From NCBI GenBank assembly GCA_035640155.1, contig DASQWR010000212.1, forward strand, positions 1 through 16,075: a stretch of DNA of 16,075 bases, read 5' to 3'. The translations under genes and the position numbers were made by a program. Within the stretch, counting starts at the first letter, position 1. The number at the start of each line of letters is the position of its first letter. Below the pieces are notes generated by a model. That model saw only the letters and a program-made list of their open reading frames with translations, searched no databases and was not told where the DNA came from. Below are positions 7,182 through 13,660 of the stretch, in pieces. This stretch comes from JALYQB01 sp035640155. GTDB lineage: Bacteria > Actinomycetota > Actinomycetes > Mycobacteriales > Pseudonocardiaceae.

Positions 7182-7606
7182 TAGCGGTTGACACGAATGT
7201 CCTGATCTACGCCAACCGCGCCGAACTCCCGCTCCATGGCATCGCTCGTGCCCGGCTGACGGAGCTCGCCGAAGGCGCACTGCCATGGGCGCTCCCGATG
7301 GTCGCCGCATGGGGTTTCGTCCGCATCGTCACGCAGCCGATCTTCGACCCACCGACCCCGATCGCCCAGGCAGTCGAGTTCGTCGACCGCTTGCTGGCCA
7401 GTCCAACCGTTCGCGTTCTTAGCCCGGGCACACGTCACTGGGAGCTGCTGCGAACGATTCTCGACGAGGCCCAGGTCCGCGGCGGGCTGGTGACCGACGC
7501 CGTGATCGTCGCGCTGTGCCATGAGCATGGCGTGGACACCGTCCTGTCCAACGACCGCGACTTCGACCGCTTCCCGCGCGTCAAGGTTCAGCGCTTGAGC
7601 TCCTGA
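7178..7606 (+). CDS. vapC: VapC-family PIN-domain ribonuclease toxin
   Basis: 142 residues from GTG at 7178, overlapping vapB by 4 bases. The PIN-domain layout is clear: VDTNVLIYA (D5), AAWGFVRIVTQP (about 43-54), LVTDAVIVALCHEHG (D107) and VLSNDRDFDRF (D126/D128). PIN toxins use a cluster of acidic residues to hold metal and cut RNA, often tRNA. The usual Glu before GFVR appears to be Ala44 here; some actinobacterial VapC subgroups also lack it, so loss of activity cannot be concluded. A 7-bp stem overlaps the end of the gene. Length is normal for the Mtu_PIN group. Confidence 0.92.
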   Translation: MIAVDTNVLIYANRAELPLHGIARARLTELAEGALPWALPMVAAWGFVRIVTQPIFDPPTPIAQAVEFVDRLLASPTVRVLSPGTRHWELLRTILDEAQVRGGLVTDAVIVALCHEHGVDTVLSNDRDFDRFPRVKVQRLSS

Positions 7607-7631
7607 TGACCTGTTCGGGAGAAGGGAGCTC
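7597..7631 (+). terminator. Weak candidate hairpin after vapC
   Basis: GAGCTCC at 7597-7603 is the inverse complement of GGAGCTC at 7625-7631, with a 21-base loop that contains the vapC stop. There is no T-run. Actinomycete terminators often lack one, but the loop is long, so this is only a possibility. Confidence 0.2.
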
Positions 7632-7732
7632 CTGGGGCTGCTGCACGTCCTCGCCGTCACCGGGTTCGCGTCATGCCGTCAAGGATGCCTCATAGCCTGG
7701 GCCGGTCGCTCTACTGAACCTCAGGAGGCCGG

Positions 7733-7950
7733 GTGTCGCGGATCGAGGTGGTGTTCTTCGACGTCGGTGAGACGATCGTCGACGAGACGCGCGAGTACGG
7801 GACCTGGGCCGATTGGCTGGGCATGCCCCGGCACACGTTCTCGGCGGTGTTCGGCGCGGTGATCACCCAGGGCGGGGACTACCGAGAAACCTTGCAGCAC
7901 TTCCGCCCCGGCTTCGACCTGGCCACCGAGCGGGCCCAGCTGGCTGGCCG
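7733..7950 (+). pseudogene. Truncated HAD-family hydrolase
   Basis: A GTG at 7733 has a near-perfect AGGAGG site five bases upstream. The protein begins SRIEVVFFDVGETIVDETRE, the HAD motif I (D-x-G-E-T; the usual second Asp is replaced, as in part of the family), then YGTWADWLGMPRHTFSAVFG and YRETLQHFRPGFDLATERAQ. After about residue 70 the frame passes into sequence that belongs to an opposite-strand regulator fragment, and it continues without HAD-like sequence to a stop at 8081-8083. Motifs II-IV and the rest of the phosphatase core are missing, so a working enzyme is unlikely. The intact start signals suggest the truncation is recent. Confidence 0.7.
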
Positions 7951-8160
7951 TCATCCCGAACACGAGCACGAGGTGCTTTGCGGAATCGAGGCTCCGGCCA
8001 ACGCTGCCCTATCTCCCAGCGCCGGACGGTGTTCGCCGTCAAGCCGGTGTCGGGCTCGCCGGTCTCCCGCATACTGCGGATGAGCTGCTGACACAACTCC
8101 TCATGGCTCCAGCCGCGTTCGAGCCGTTCCCAGGCCAACCGCCGGTTATCCTGGTGGCCG
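7930..8160 (-). pseudogene. Frameshifted and truncated XRE-type helix-turn-helix regulator
   Basis: The minus strand reads NRRLAWERLERGWSHEELCQ, SMRETGEPDTGLTANTVRRW and EIGQRWPEPRFRK, the helix-turn-helix start of a common actinomycete XRE-type regulator. Right after RFRK an extra base (in the GCAAAGCAC context, near 7976) shifts the frame; the next frame resumes HLVLVFGMTASQLGPL, which is what normally follows. At about 7930-7950 the sequence runs into the inverted HAD fragment, so the C-terminal domain is gone. No clear start codon is found upstream (a TTG at 8138 is the only candidate). It should be a non-functional remnant. Confidence 0.65.
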
Positions 8161-8170
8161 GAACTCGACC

Positions 8171-8176
8171 TAGCCT
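8171..8176 (+). promoter_or_regulatory. Possible -10 element for leaderless expression of the PPOX gene
   Basis: TAGCCT ends six bases before the GTG at 8183, a spacing that would place transcription start on or next to the start codon. No good Shine-Dalgarno sequence is available (only GCAGGG, touching the start). Confidence 0.35.
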
Positions 8177-8182
8177 GCAGGG

Positions 8183-8599
8183 GTGAAGCTGCAACCCGAC
8201 GAGGCCGTGCGCCGACTCATCGCAGCCGATGTCGCCCGCCTGGCTACGGCGTCGGCGGCTGCAGTGCCGCACATCGTCGCCGTCACTTTCGCCGGGGTCG
8301 GTGGGCGGATCTACATCGCGATCGATCGCAAGCCGAAGTCCTCGACCCGGCTCACAAGGCTGCGCAACATCAAGCAGAATCCTTCGGTTTCACTGCTGGT
8401 CGACCATTACACCCCGGACTGGGAAGCCCTGTGGTGGGCTCGGATGGATGGCCGGGCACGCGTTCTGGAGCCCGGCAGCGCGCCGGATGAGGCAGTGGGC
8501 GCGTTCCGAGTGAAGTACCCGCAGTATCGCGAGGTGCCGCTCGACGGGCCGATGATCGAGATCGACCCGACCCGGACCACGGGCTGGAGCTACCGCTGA
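8183..8599 (+). CDS. PPOX-class F420-dependent protein, TIGR03668-like
   Basis: 138 residues from GTG at 8183. The sequence begins KLQPDEAVRRLIAADVARLA and continues AAAVPHIVAVTFAGVGGRIY and IAIDRKPKSSTRLTRLRNIK, with NPSVSLLVDHYTPDWEALWW and MIEIDPTRTTGWSYR at the end. This is the split-barrel flavin/F420-binding fold of the pyridoxamine-phosphate-oxidase-like group, and the layout matches the actinobacterial TIGR03668 subfamily, which is believed to use cofactor F420. The natural substrate is unknown. The gene stands alone, convergent with the ClpP-like gene 68 bases away, and its left side borders the debris field. Length is normal. Confidence 0.88.
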   Translation: MKLQPDEAVRRLIAADVARLATASAAAVPHIVAVTFAGVGGRIYIAIDRKPKSSTRLTRLRNIKQNPSVSLLVDHYTPDWEALWWARMDGRARVLEPGSAPDEAVGAFRVKYPQYREVPLDGPMIEIDPTRTTGWSYR

Positions 8600-8667
8600 C
8601 CCAGGGCATCCCGGTGCGCCAGTGGGTACGGCTCGGTTCACCCAAACCGCAAACACGCCTGGGACAT

Positions 8668-9327
8668 TCAGGGGCACAGCCGGCTTGGACCGGCAGCGAC
8701 GGTGTCAAGCAGTCCGTAGCCGTGCGCCTCCTCCGCCGTCAGGATGCGCCCGGCCCGCATGTCGGCAGCCACGGCGTCGACCGGGCGACGGCATGCCCGG
8801 GCAACACGCTCCTGTAGGAGCCGCAGCCGGCGTTGGTAGTGCTCAGCGTGGGTGGCAACATCGCCCGCGTGGCCGCTCCACTGGGTCCGCGGCTCACGCA
8901 GGTGCAGCGTCGCGTGCCGCGCCGCAGTGCGACGGTCCGCGACAGCCAGGATCGCGATGGCAAGCCCGCTGATCTCGCCCAGGCAGGTGGCGTGCACCGG
9001 CACGCCCATGAGGTCGAGGGTGTCGACCAGGGTCAGGGCGATGTCGAGATCGGCGTCGACGTCGCACAACCGGAGCTCGACCGGATCGTCCCCGGACGCG
9101 TCGAGCAGCGCGAGCGACGCCGCCGCCCGGTTGGTGGCTTCCGCGTCGAGTGGACCTGTTAGGGACACGATCCGTAGCTCGAGGAGACGTTCGCCAAGCC
9201 AGTCCGGGCCCGAGTCCACCACGTGCCACTGCGACGGCGCGCTCGGCAGCTGTGTCGGTGGGTGCGGGTCTGGCTGCCACGGTGTGGGGCGGGGCTGGGG
9301 CTCATGGGGCTGGGGCCAAACGCTCAT
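8668..9327 (-). CDS. ClpP-fold protein with apparently lost catalytic triad
   Basis: 219 residues from ATG at 9327. The first 35 residues are Pro/Gln/His-rich and look disordered. The Clp/crotonase-like fold follows: ERLLELRIVSLTGPLDAEAT, ASLALLDASGDDPVELRLCD and VDTLDLMGVPVHATCLGEIS. Compared with ClpP, the nucleophile position in the G-x-x-x-S element is Gly121 (GEISG, 117-121, with Ser120 next to it). The M-I-H-Q-P histidine becomes Arg144 (LHLREP), and the late Asp becomes Gly193 in AGRILTAEEAHGYGLLD. The oligomer-forming helices and the final YGLLD motif are kept, so it may be a structural or regulatory ClpP relative. It overlaps the upstream XRE gene by 4 bases, so the two are translated as a unit. 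Confidence 0.8.
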   Translation of the reverse strand: MSVWPQPHEPQPRPTPWQPDPHPPTQLPSAPSQWHVVDSGPDWLGERLLELRIVSLTGPLDAEATNRAAASLALLDASGDDPVELRLCDVDADLDIALTLVDTLDLMGVPVHATCLGEISGLAIAILAVADRRTAARHATLHLREPRTQWSGHAGDVATHAEHYQRRLRLLQERVARACRRPVDAVAADMRAGRILTAEEAHGYGLLDTVAAGPSRLCP

Positions 9328-9590
9328 GATGACTCCTCGTGCGGTCGGACCTGCCAGTCGACGGTGTGGCCGAGCGCTGCCGCGTAGCGCTCCAGCGTGG
9401 ACAGGCGAGCGTCGAGCTCGCCTCGCTCCAAACGGGCCACGGCCGACTGGGAGGTGCCCATCCGAGCAGCGATCTCGGTCTGGCTGAGGCCCCGCTCCCG
9501 GCGGGCTGCGGCGAGCTCGTCCATCAGCTCCCGGCGGCGATCGAGCATCCCCTGCAGGCCAGGGAACGACGTGCGGCGCTGCGGCGGCAT
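9324..9590 (-). CDS. Small XRE-family helix-turn-helix regulator
   Basis: 88 residues from ATG at 9590. The HTH_3 domain spans about residues 24-75: LAAARRERGLSQTEIAARMG then TSQSAVARLERGELDARLST and LERYAAALGHTVDWQV. Short single-domain XRE proteins of this sort are often antitoxins or autorepressors. Its stop overlaps the ClpP-like start (ATGA), making a two-gene operon with that protein. No ribosome site is visible; a TACCAT hexamer seven bases before the ATG suggests a leaderless message. A perfect palindrome just beyond it is a natural binding site for this protein. Family assignment is firm; its role with the ClpP-like partner is inference. Confidence 0.9.
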   Translation of the reverse strand: MPPQRRTSFPGLQGMLDRRRELMDELAAARRERGLSQTEIAARMGTSQSAVARLERGELDARLSTLERYAAALGHTVDWQVRPHEESS

Positions 9591-9597
9591 AGCTAAG

Positions 9598-9618
9598 ATG
9601 GTATCTCATGGATGAGAT
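9598..9618 (-). promoter_or_regulatory. Palindromic operator overlapping promoter of the XRE/ClpP-like operon
   Basis: ATCTCAT (9603-9609), GG, ATGAGAT (9612-9618) is a perfect 7-bp inverted repeat. On the minus strand, TACCAT (9603-9598) could be a -10 element, seven bases before the ATG at 9590. The palindrome touches that hexamer and covers the region towards -35, the classic place for a repressor site. Confidence 0.5.
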
Positions 9619-9830
9619 GTCTGCAGGACCGGTCGCCTGGCGCGGGAGGGTGATTACGGGCGGTGTTCGTGCGATGACATCCCAGCTCGGCGCGCGTTGG
9701 AACGGGCGGGTTTCGAGTGGGACCGGTCCACCGAGACCGGAGTGTGGTACGCGCTGCCCGAGAACTGCCGCGGCGACGTGATCGACGGGGATGGGTTGCC
9801 CGGCCCGGTCGCGATCCGCTGCTTTCGTCG
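9619..9830 (+). other. Possible coding fragment without start
   Basis: After an in-frame TGA at 9613-9615 the plus strand stays open. It reads DDIPARRALERAGFEWDRST then ETGVWYALPENCRGDVIDGD before the composition degenerates near 9830. Only a TTG at 9697 could serve as start, without a ribosome site. The look is protein-like, with a faint similarity to small HicA-type openings (LERAGFE), but no histidine motif follows. It may be a gene remnant truncated by the repeat copy at 9845. Confidence 0.25.
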
Positions 9831-9844
9831 CTCGCCGTGGCGCC

Positions 9845-9927
9845 GTTCGGCCCACCCTCGCGCGCTGGCGACCGGGCTGCCATCCTTCCCCGGATGCGGA
9901 TGAGCTTCGGGATCGAGGACGAGGCCG
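9845..9927 (+). repeat. 83-bp imperfect direct repeat, left copy
   Basis: Aligns without gaps to 10669-10751 (offset 824) with 8 mismatches by eye, about 90% identity. It contains the shared CGACCGGGCTGCCATCCTT block, then ATGCG and the first codons of the 630-aa protein gene. The two copies flank the O-methyltransferase gene. Confidence 0.85.
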
Positions 9928-9965
9928 ACGGGTCCAACCTTGACGAGCCCACCTGGCTCGACTGA
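9894..9965 (+). pseudogene. 23-codon truncated copy of the start of the 630-aa protein gene
   Basis: From ATG at 9894 it reads MRMSFGIEDEADGSN and LDEPTWLD then stop. The first eleven residues match the start MRMRFGVEDEA of the gene at 10718, because both lie in the direct repeat. After the repeat ends, the sequence is unrelated. It may be a remnant of a duplicated gene, or a tiny peptide using the same leader. The stop is 20 bases before the methyltransferase start, so it could also act as a leader peptide for that gene. Confidence 0.45.
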
Positions 9966-9985
9966 TCCCCGAAAGGGAGGGGGCG

Positions 9986-10660
9986 ATGACCGACGAGGCG
10001 TGGAGCGCCGTCGACAGCTACCTCACCGGCCTACTCGTCGCTCCCGACCCGGCCCTGGAGTCGGCGTTGCAGGCCAGCGCCGATGCCGGGCTGCCAGCCA
10101 TCCAGGTCTCGCCCCTGCAGGGCAAGCTGCTGTGGCTGCTGGCCCGGGCGCAGAGCGCCACCCGGATCCTGGAGGTGGGCACCCTCGGCGGATACAGCAC
10201 CATCTGGATGGCCCGGGCGCTGCCGGCCGGCGGGCGCCTGGTGACCCTGGAGCTCGACCCCACCCACGCCGAGGTGGCTCGGGCCACCCTGGCGGCCGCG
10301 GGGTTGGCCGGGATGGTGGACGTCCGCCTGGGCCCGGCCGCCGACACGCTGGCCCAGCTCGTCACCGACGGTGCCGAGCCCTTCGACCTGGTGTTCATCG
10401 ACGCCGACAAGGCGGGCATCCCGGAGTACTTCCGCCTGGCCCACCGCCTCTCCCGTCCTGGCACGGTCATCGTCGTCGACAACGTGGTGCGCAGGGGCGC
10501 CGTGCTCGACGCCGCCAGCTCCGATCCCGACGTGCAGGGTGTGCGCCGGTTCAACGAGCTGGTGGCCGTCACCCCGGGGGTTAGCGCCACGACCATCCAG
10601 ACAGTCGGCGTCAAGGGGTACGACGGCTTCGCTCTCGTTCTGGTCACCGCCCCGCCGTGA
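9986..10660 (+). CDS. SAM-dependent O-methyltransferase, CCoAOMT-like (family 3)
   Basis: 224 residues from ATG at 9986 with a GGGAGGGGG ribosome site a few bases upstream. Family features: P-L-Q-G-K near residue 45, the SAM loop RILEVGTLGGYSTIWMARAL (60-79), the acidic LVTLELDPTHAEVAR (85-99), LVFIDADKAGIPEYF (135-149, a metal- and SAM-binding DADK motif) and TVIVVDNVVRRGAV. The end, VKGYDGFALVLV, is also typical. These cation-dependent enzymes methylate catechol-type hydroxyls on small aromatic molecules; the actual acceptor is unknown. It sits alone between the two copies of an 83-bp repeat, directly before the 630-aa protein gene. Confidence 0.93.
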   Translation: MTDEAWSAVDSYLTGLLVAPDPALESALQASADAGLPAIQVSPLQGKLLWLLARAQSATRILEVGTLGGYSTIWMARALPAGGRLVTLELDPTHAEVARATLAAAGLAGMVDVRLGPAADTLAQLVTDGAEPFDLVFIDADKAGIPEYFRLAHRLSRPGTVIVVDNVVRRGAVLDAASSDPDVQGVRRFNELVAVTPGVSATTIQTVGVKGYDGFALVLVTAPP

Positions 10661-10668
10661 CCCTTCTG

Positions 10669-10751
10669 GTTCGACCCACCCTCGCGGGTCGGCGACCGGG
10701 CTGCCATCCTTCTCCGGATGCGAATGAGGTTCGGGGTCGAGGACGAGGCCG
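10669..10751 (+). repeat. 83-bp imperfect direct repeat, right copy with start of the 630-aa gene
   Basis: Partner of 9845-9927. The copy starts 9 bases after the methyltransferase stop and runs 34 bases into the 630-aa gene. CATCCT, seven bases before the ATG in both copies, may be a -10 element for leaderless expression; no Shine-Dalgarno sequence is present in either copy. Confidence 0.85.
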
Positions 10752-12610
10752 CCTTCCAAGCGCGGTGCGACGAGCTGCTCGAGGACTACGCGGGGTGGTT
10801 GCAGCGCCAGCAGCCCCGCGGGGCGGACGCCGGGGACGCGCGGGTGGCGCTGGACTGGAAGTGGGGCTACGCGGGCGGGGACCTGGCCACCTGGACGGTC
10901 GAGGACCTCGACGAGTTCCTGCTGGAATGGTGCCCCCGGAAGCTGTCCATGGCACCCGAGGAGTGCTCCGACTTCCCGGCGTCCATCGGGATGTTCTGCA
11001 CGTTCCTGGCCGCGCGTGGGCTGCTCTCCGCCGCGAGCAGCCCCCCGGCGACCCTGTACCGGCACTGCGAGCGCGGCACCCGCACGTTTGTCCGCAAGAT
11101 GTCGGACCCGGCGAACTTCGGGATGGCCAAGGGGCTCCTCGCCGGGGTGGGCGGCCTGGACGCCGGGATGTCCGAGGAGGATCTCGCCCGCGCCTTGGAA
11201 CGGTTGCAGAGCCTGCCCCTGGGGGACGGTCACGAGGACCTGCCGGTGCTCAGCGTCGGCCCGGTGCGCCACCCCGACCCGGACTCGCGCGTGGAGTCCG
11301 CGGCCGCGGCGCCCGCACTGGGTCAGCTGCACCGGCTGTGGGAGTACTGCACCGATCCCGGCCGGCCGGTGACCCAGAAGGGCAACCTGCGCCTGGCCGA
11401 TGCGCGACACCTGGTGGAGCTGCTGCCGACCAGCGACATCCCGGACGTCGAGAGGGGCCGCTACCGGCGCACCCTGCGTTCGGCCGAGGACCTCCCGGAA
11501 CTTAGCTGGCTGGTGCAGCTCGCGCTGGATGCCCGGGTGCTGCGCAAGCACCGTGGGCGCGTCGTCGCCGTCGCGGCGTGGGCCGAGCTGGGGCCGGTGG
11601 AGGCGCTCGACCGGCTGGTGGACGCCGCCGTCGAGCGGGGGCTCTCGGGCTTCCTGTCCCCGTATCTCACCGTGCTGGCTCCGGTGCGTGAGTTCGTGGA
11701 CGACGGGGGCCCGGGGCGGCTGCTCGCCGAGCTGCTGGACTGGCGGGCCGTCGGCCAGCCGGCGCCCATCGAGGAGCTCGCCGAGTTGATCCGTGAGGGT
11801 ACGCGTCGCGCGTTCGGCGGGCTGAACCCGCTGCACCTGGAAGTGGTGCGCGGCTGGGCCCGGGACCACGTGGACCGCCTCGCCGCGCTCGGCCTGCTGA
11901 CCGTGCGCGATGTGCAGCGCGAGACCGATGAATGGGGCCTCACCGAGGTGCACGGTGGGACCGCCGAGCTGACCCCGGCCGGGGTGGCGGTGGCGGTACG
12001 CCTCGCCGAGGACATCGGGATCACGGTGCTCGCCCTGCCAGACCCGGCGACCGCTTCCGCAGCCGACCTGGTCGAGCTGATCGATCGGGTCGACCCCGAG
12101 CAGTGGCGCGCCGACGCCGCCGCGTGGGCGCAACGCCGTGACGGGCGGGAGGCCGCACGGGAGCTGGTCGCCGCGCTGGGCGAGCCGGACCGGGAGGCTT
12201 CCGTGGTGCTCGCCGGGCTGAGCCACCTGGAGGAGCTGGTCGGCGAGCACGCCCGCCCGGCTGTGGAGACCCTGCTCGACGGGCCGCACGACGGGCTCGC
12301 CGTGCAGTGGCTGATGAGTGCCGGCGCGCTGGCCGCGGAGGACGTCGGACCGGAACGGCTGCTGGCCTCGGGGGTGGACATGCTCGCGGTGGCCCTGGAG
12401 ATCGGCGGACCCGAGGAGCTCCTCGCCGTGTTCGGTGCCGGCGAGCGCGCTGACCAGATCGAGCTGCTGGAAGGGCTCTGGCGGGTGGAGCGGCCCCGCA
12501 CCGCCGAGCTGCTCGAGGCGATCGGCGCTCACCACCCGGACCGCAGCGTCGCCAAGGCGGCCCGCAAGTGCCTGGTGCGCCACCGCAGCCGGCTGGCGAA
12601 CAGCCGCTGA
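10718..12610 (+). CDS. Unrecognised 630-aa protein, helical, possible HEAT-like C-terminus
   Basis: ATG at 10718, opening MRMRFGVEDEAAFQARCDEL. It has a Trp-rich N-terminal region (VALDWKWGYAGGDLATWTVE, DLDEFLLEWCPRKLS), then FPASIGMFCTFLAARGLL and TRTFVRKMSDPANFGMAKGL. A central region with LRLADARHLVELLPTSD looks like a winged-helix or structural domain. The last 120 residues contain repeated helical pairs (LVAALGEPDREASVVLAGLS, LLEAIGAHHPDRSVAKAARK) that suggest HEAT-type repeats. There are no membrane segments, signal peptide or obvious active-site motif. I recall similar unnamed proteins in actinomycetes but cannot place a family. It is soluble and probably a scaffold or regulatory protein. 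Convergent with the FmdE-like gene, 12 bases apart. Confidence 0.85.
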   Translation: MRMRFGVEDEAAFQARCDELLEDYAGWLQRQQPRGADAGDARVALDWKWGYAGGDLATWTVEDLDEFLLEWCPRKLSMAPEECSDFPASIGMFCTFLAARGLLSAASSPPATLYRHCERGTRTFVRKMSDPANFGMAKGLLAGVGGLDAGMSEEDLARALERLQSLPLGDGHEDLPVLSVGPVRHPDPDSRVESAAAAPALGQLHRLWEYCTDPGRPVTQKGNLRLADARHLVELLPTSDIPDVERGRYRRTLRSAEDLPELSWLVQLALDARVLRKHRGRVVAVAAWAELGPVEALDRLVDAAVERGLSGFLSPYLTVLAPVREFVDDGGPGRLLAELLDWRAVGQPAPIEELAELIREGTRRAFGGLNPLHLEVVRGWARDHVDRLAALGLLTVRDVQRETDEWGLTEVHGGTAELTPAGVAVAVRLAEDIGITVLALPDPATASAADLVELIDRVDPEQWRADAAAWAQRRDGREAARELVAALGEPDREASVVLAGLSHLEELVGEHARPAVETLLDGPHDGLAVQWLMSAGALAAEDVGPERLLASGVDMLAVALEIGGPEELLAVFGAGERADQIELLEGLWRVERPRTAELLEAIGAHHPDRSVAKAARKCLVRHRSRLANSR

Positions 12611-12622
12611 CGTTCGGTGCGT

Positions 12623-13162
12623 TCAGTCCGCGTCCGCCACGTCGTACACGTCCGCCGCGGGGCTGGCCAGCAGCCGGTCGGCCAACTGCTGCTTCAGTAC
12701 AGTCAAGTGGCTCTCCTCCTCCACGCTGCGCCCCTCCTTGCGAGCCAGGGCGATGAACTCCTCGGACACGTAACCCTCGCGCAGGACAGCCAGCACGCTG
12801 CGCCCTCGGTAACTGAGCTGGAAGACGAAGCGCTCGCGGGTCGGGCCGCAGTCAGGACGCACCAGGGCGTCGTCGACGACGTACCTGTTCTCGGTCACGG
12901 CCCGGGTGACCATCTCGAACCCGTCACGGGCGCCTGGGCCGGCGAAGGCCGTCCGCACCAAGATCTCGCGCCTGTCCACCGGACCGTTCGGATCGAGCAG
13001 CGGCAGCACCCGTTCCATGACCTTGAAGGCATGCGCCACTCCCCCCGGAGAACCGGGGCCGTGGTAACGCATCAGATCCTCGAACCTGTAGGCCAGGACG
13101 CTTCCCTGGTCCGCGACCTCGATCGTGCTGCTCGCAGAAATCCTTTCACCCGTCACCGTCAT
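12623..13162 (-). CDS. Hypothetical protein with FmdE-like features
   Basis: 179 residues from ATG at 13162, with a GAGG element four bases upstream. It reads AYRFEDLMRYHGPGSPGGVA then HAFKVMERVLPLLDPNGPVD and GARDGFEMVTRAVTENRYVV, with RFVFQLSYRGRSVLAVLREG and YVSEEFIALARKEGRSVEEE later. The H-G-x-x-S-P-G element (about 34-40) followed by a helical segment and a GA-x-D-x-x-x-x-V-T motif recalls the FmdE domain (HGHxCPG); if so, its cysteine is Ser38 here. That relationship is tentative. It lies 55 bases downstream of a YciI-like gene in the same direction, so they are likely co-transcribed. Biochemical role unknown; no methanofuran genes are expected or seen. Confidence 0.7.
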   Translation of the reverse strand: MTVTGERISASSTIEVADQGSVLAYRFEDLMRYHGPGSPGGVAHAFKVMERVLPLLDPNGPVDRREILVRTAFAGPGARDGFEMVTRAVTENRYVVDDALVRPDCGPTRERFVFQLSYRGRSVLAVLREGYVSEEFIALARKEGRSVEEESHLTVLKQQLADRLLASPAADVYDVADAD

Positions 13163-13217
13163 GAGCCTCGTCCTGTCTGCTCGAACTCATCTGCTTCCCG
13201 CATGCGCTCTCCGTCGA

Positions 13218-13511
13218 TCATGTCCGGTCCGCGGCCGGACGACCGATGACGACATTCCAGGGTCGAATCCGCCACTCCGTCACCAACCCCTCCCGCACGT
13301 ACGGATCCCTCGAGACGAAGTCCTCCACGACCGAGCGGTCGTCGGTCGTGAACACAAACACGGCACCGTCGACGGGCTCGGCGAGGGCACCGGCCATCAG
13401 CAGGACGTCTTGTTCGTGGGCCTCGCGGGCCAGTGCTAGATGCGCGTCTCGGAAGGGCGCACGGCGTTCGACGATGTCGTCCACATAGTCGTACAGCAAC
13501 AACGAGTGCAT
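13218..13511 (-). CDS. YciI-like (YCII-related domain) protein
   Basis: 97 residues from ATG at 13511 with AAGGA about eight bases upstream. The sequence HSLLLYDYVDDIVERRAPFR, DAHLALAREAHEQDVLLMAG and ALAEPVDGAVFVFTTDDRSV, then DFVSRDPYVREGLVTEWRIR and PWNVVIG, follows the YCII layout, including the R-x-x-H near residue 21 and the D-P-Y motif. These small dimeric ferredoxin-like proteins resemble muconolactone isomerase; most have unknown substrates. The gene lies 149 bases downstream of the ABC exporter in the same direction and is followed by the FmdE-like gene, so the three may form one unit under the exporter's promoter. Confidence 0.9.
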   Translation of the reverse strand: MHSLLLYDYVDDIVERRAPFRDAHLALAREAHEQDVLLMAGALAEPVDGAVFVFTTDDRSVVEDFVSRDPYVREGLVTEWRIRPWNVVIGRPAADRT

Positions 13512-13660
13512 GCCGCGATCCTTGCATGGTCGGCTACGCCAGCCCGGTGAGCACGCCGCAACAGGTCTCGCGGGCCGGCTTCCTGCGAGTGCAGACAGTG
13601 CTGGCCGGGGGCGACTGCGGACGCCCCTCGATCCGACGCGATGAGCGGCGCGACGGCCAG

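Noticed and set aside
8600..8667. Terminator between the convergent PPOX and ClpP-like genes
   Set aside because: CCCAGG and CCTGGG are present but about 50 bases apart, and no compact stem is seen.
9619..9830. HicA-type toxin beside the XRE gene
   Set aside because: RALERAGFE looks like a HicA opening, but the expected G-S-H-x-x-(F/Y) motif is absent and there is no start codon with a ribosome site; kept only as a possible fragment.
10031..12583. 850-codon open frame on the minus strand
   Set aside because: It is the antisense of the 630-aa gene and the methyltransferase. Its translation is dominated by His, Gln, Gly and Arg without domains, typical of shadow frames in high-GC DNA.
13222..13240. 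GTCCGG/CCGGAC hairpin as a terminator
   Set aside because: It lies within the last codons of the YciI-like gene, has only a 6-bp stem and no T-run; chance in GC-rich coding sequence is likely.
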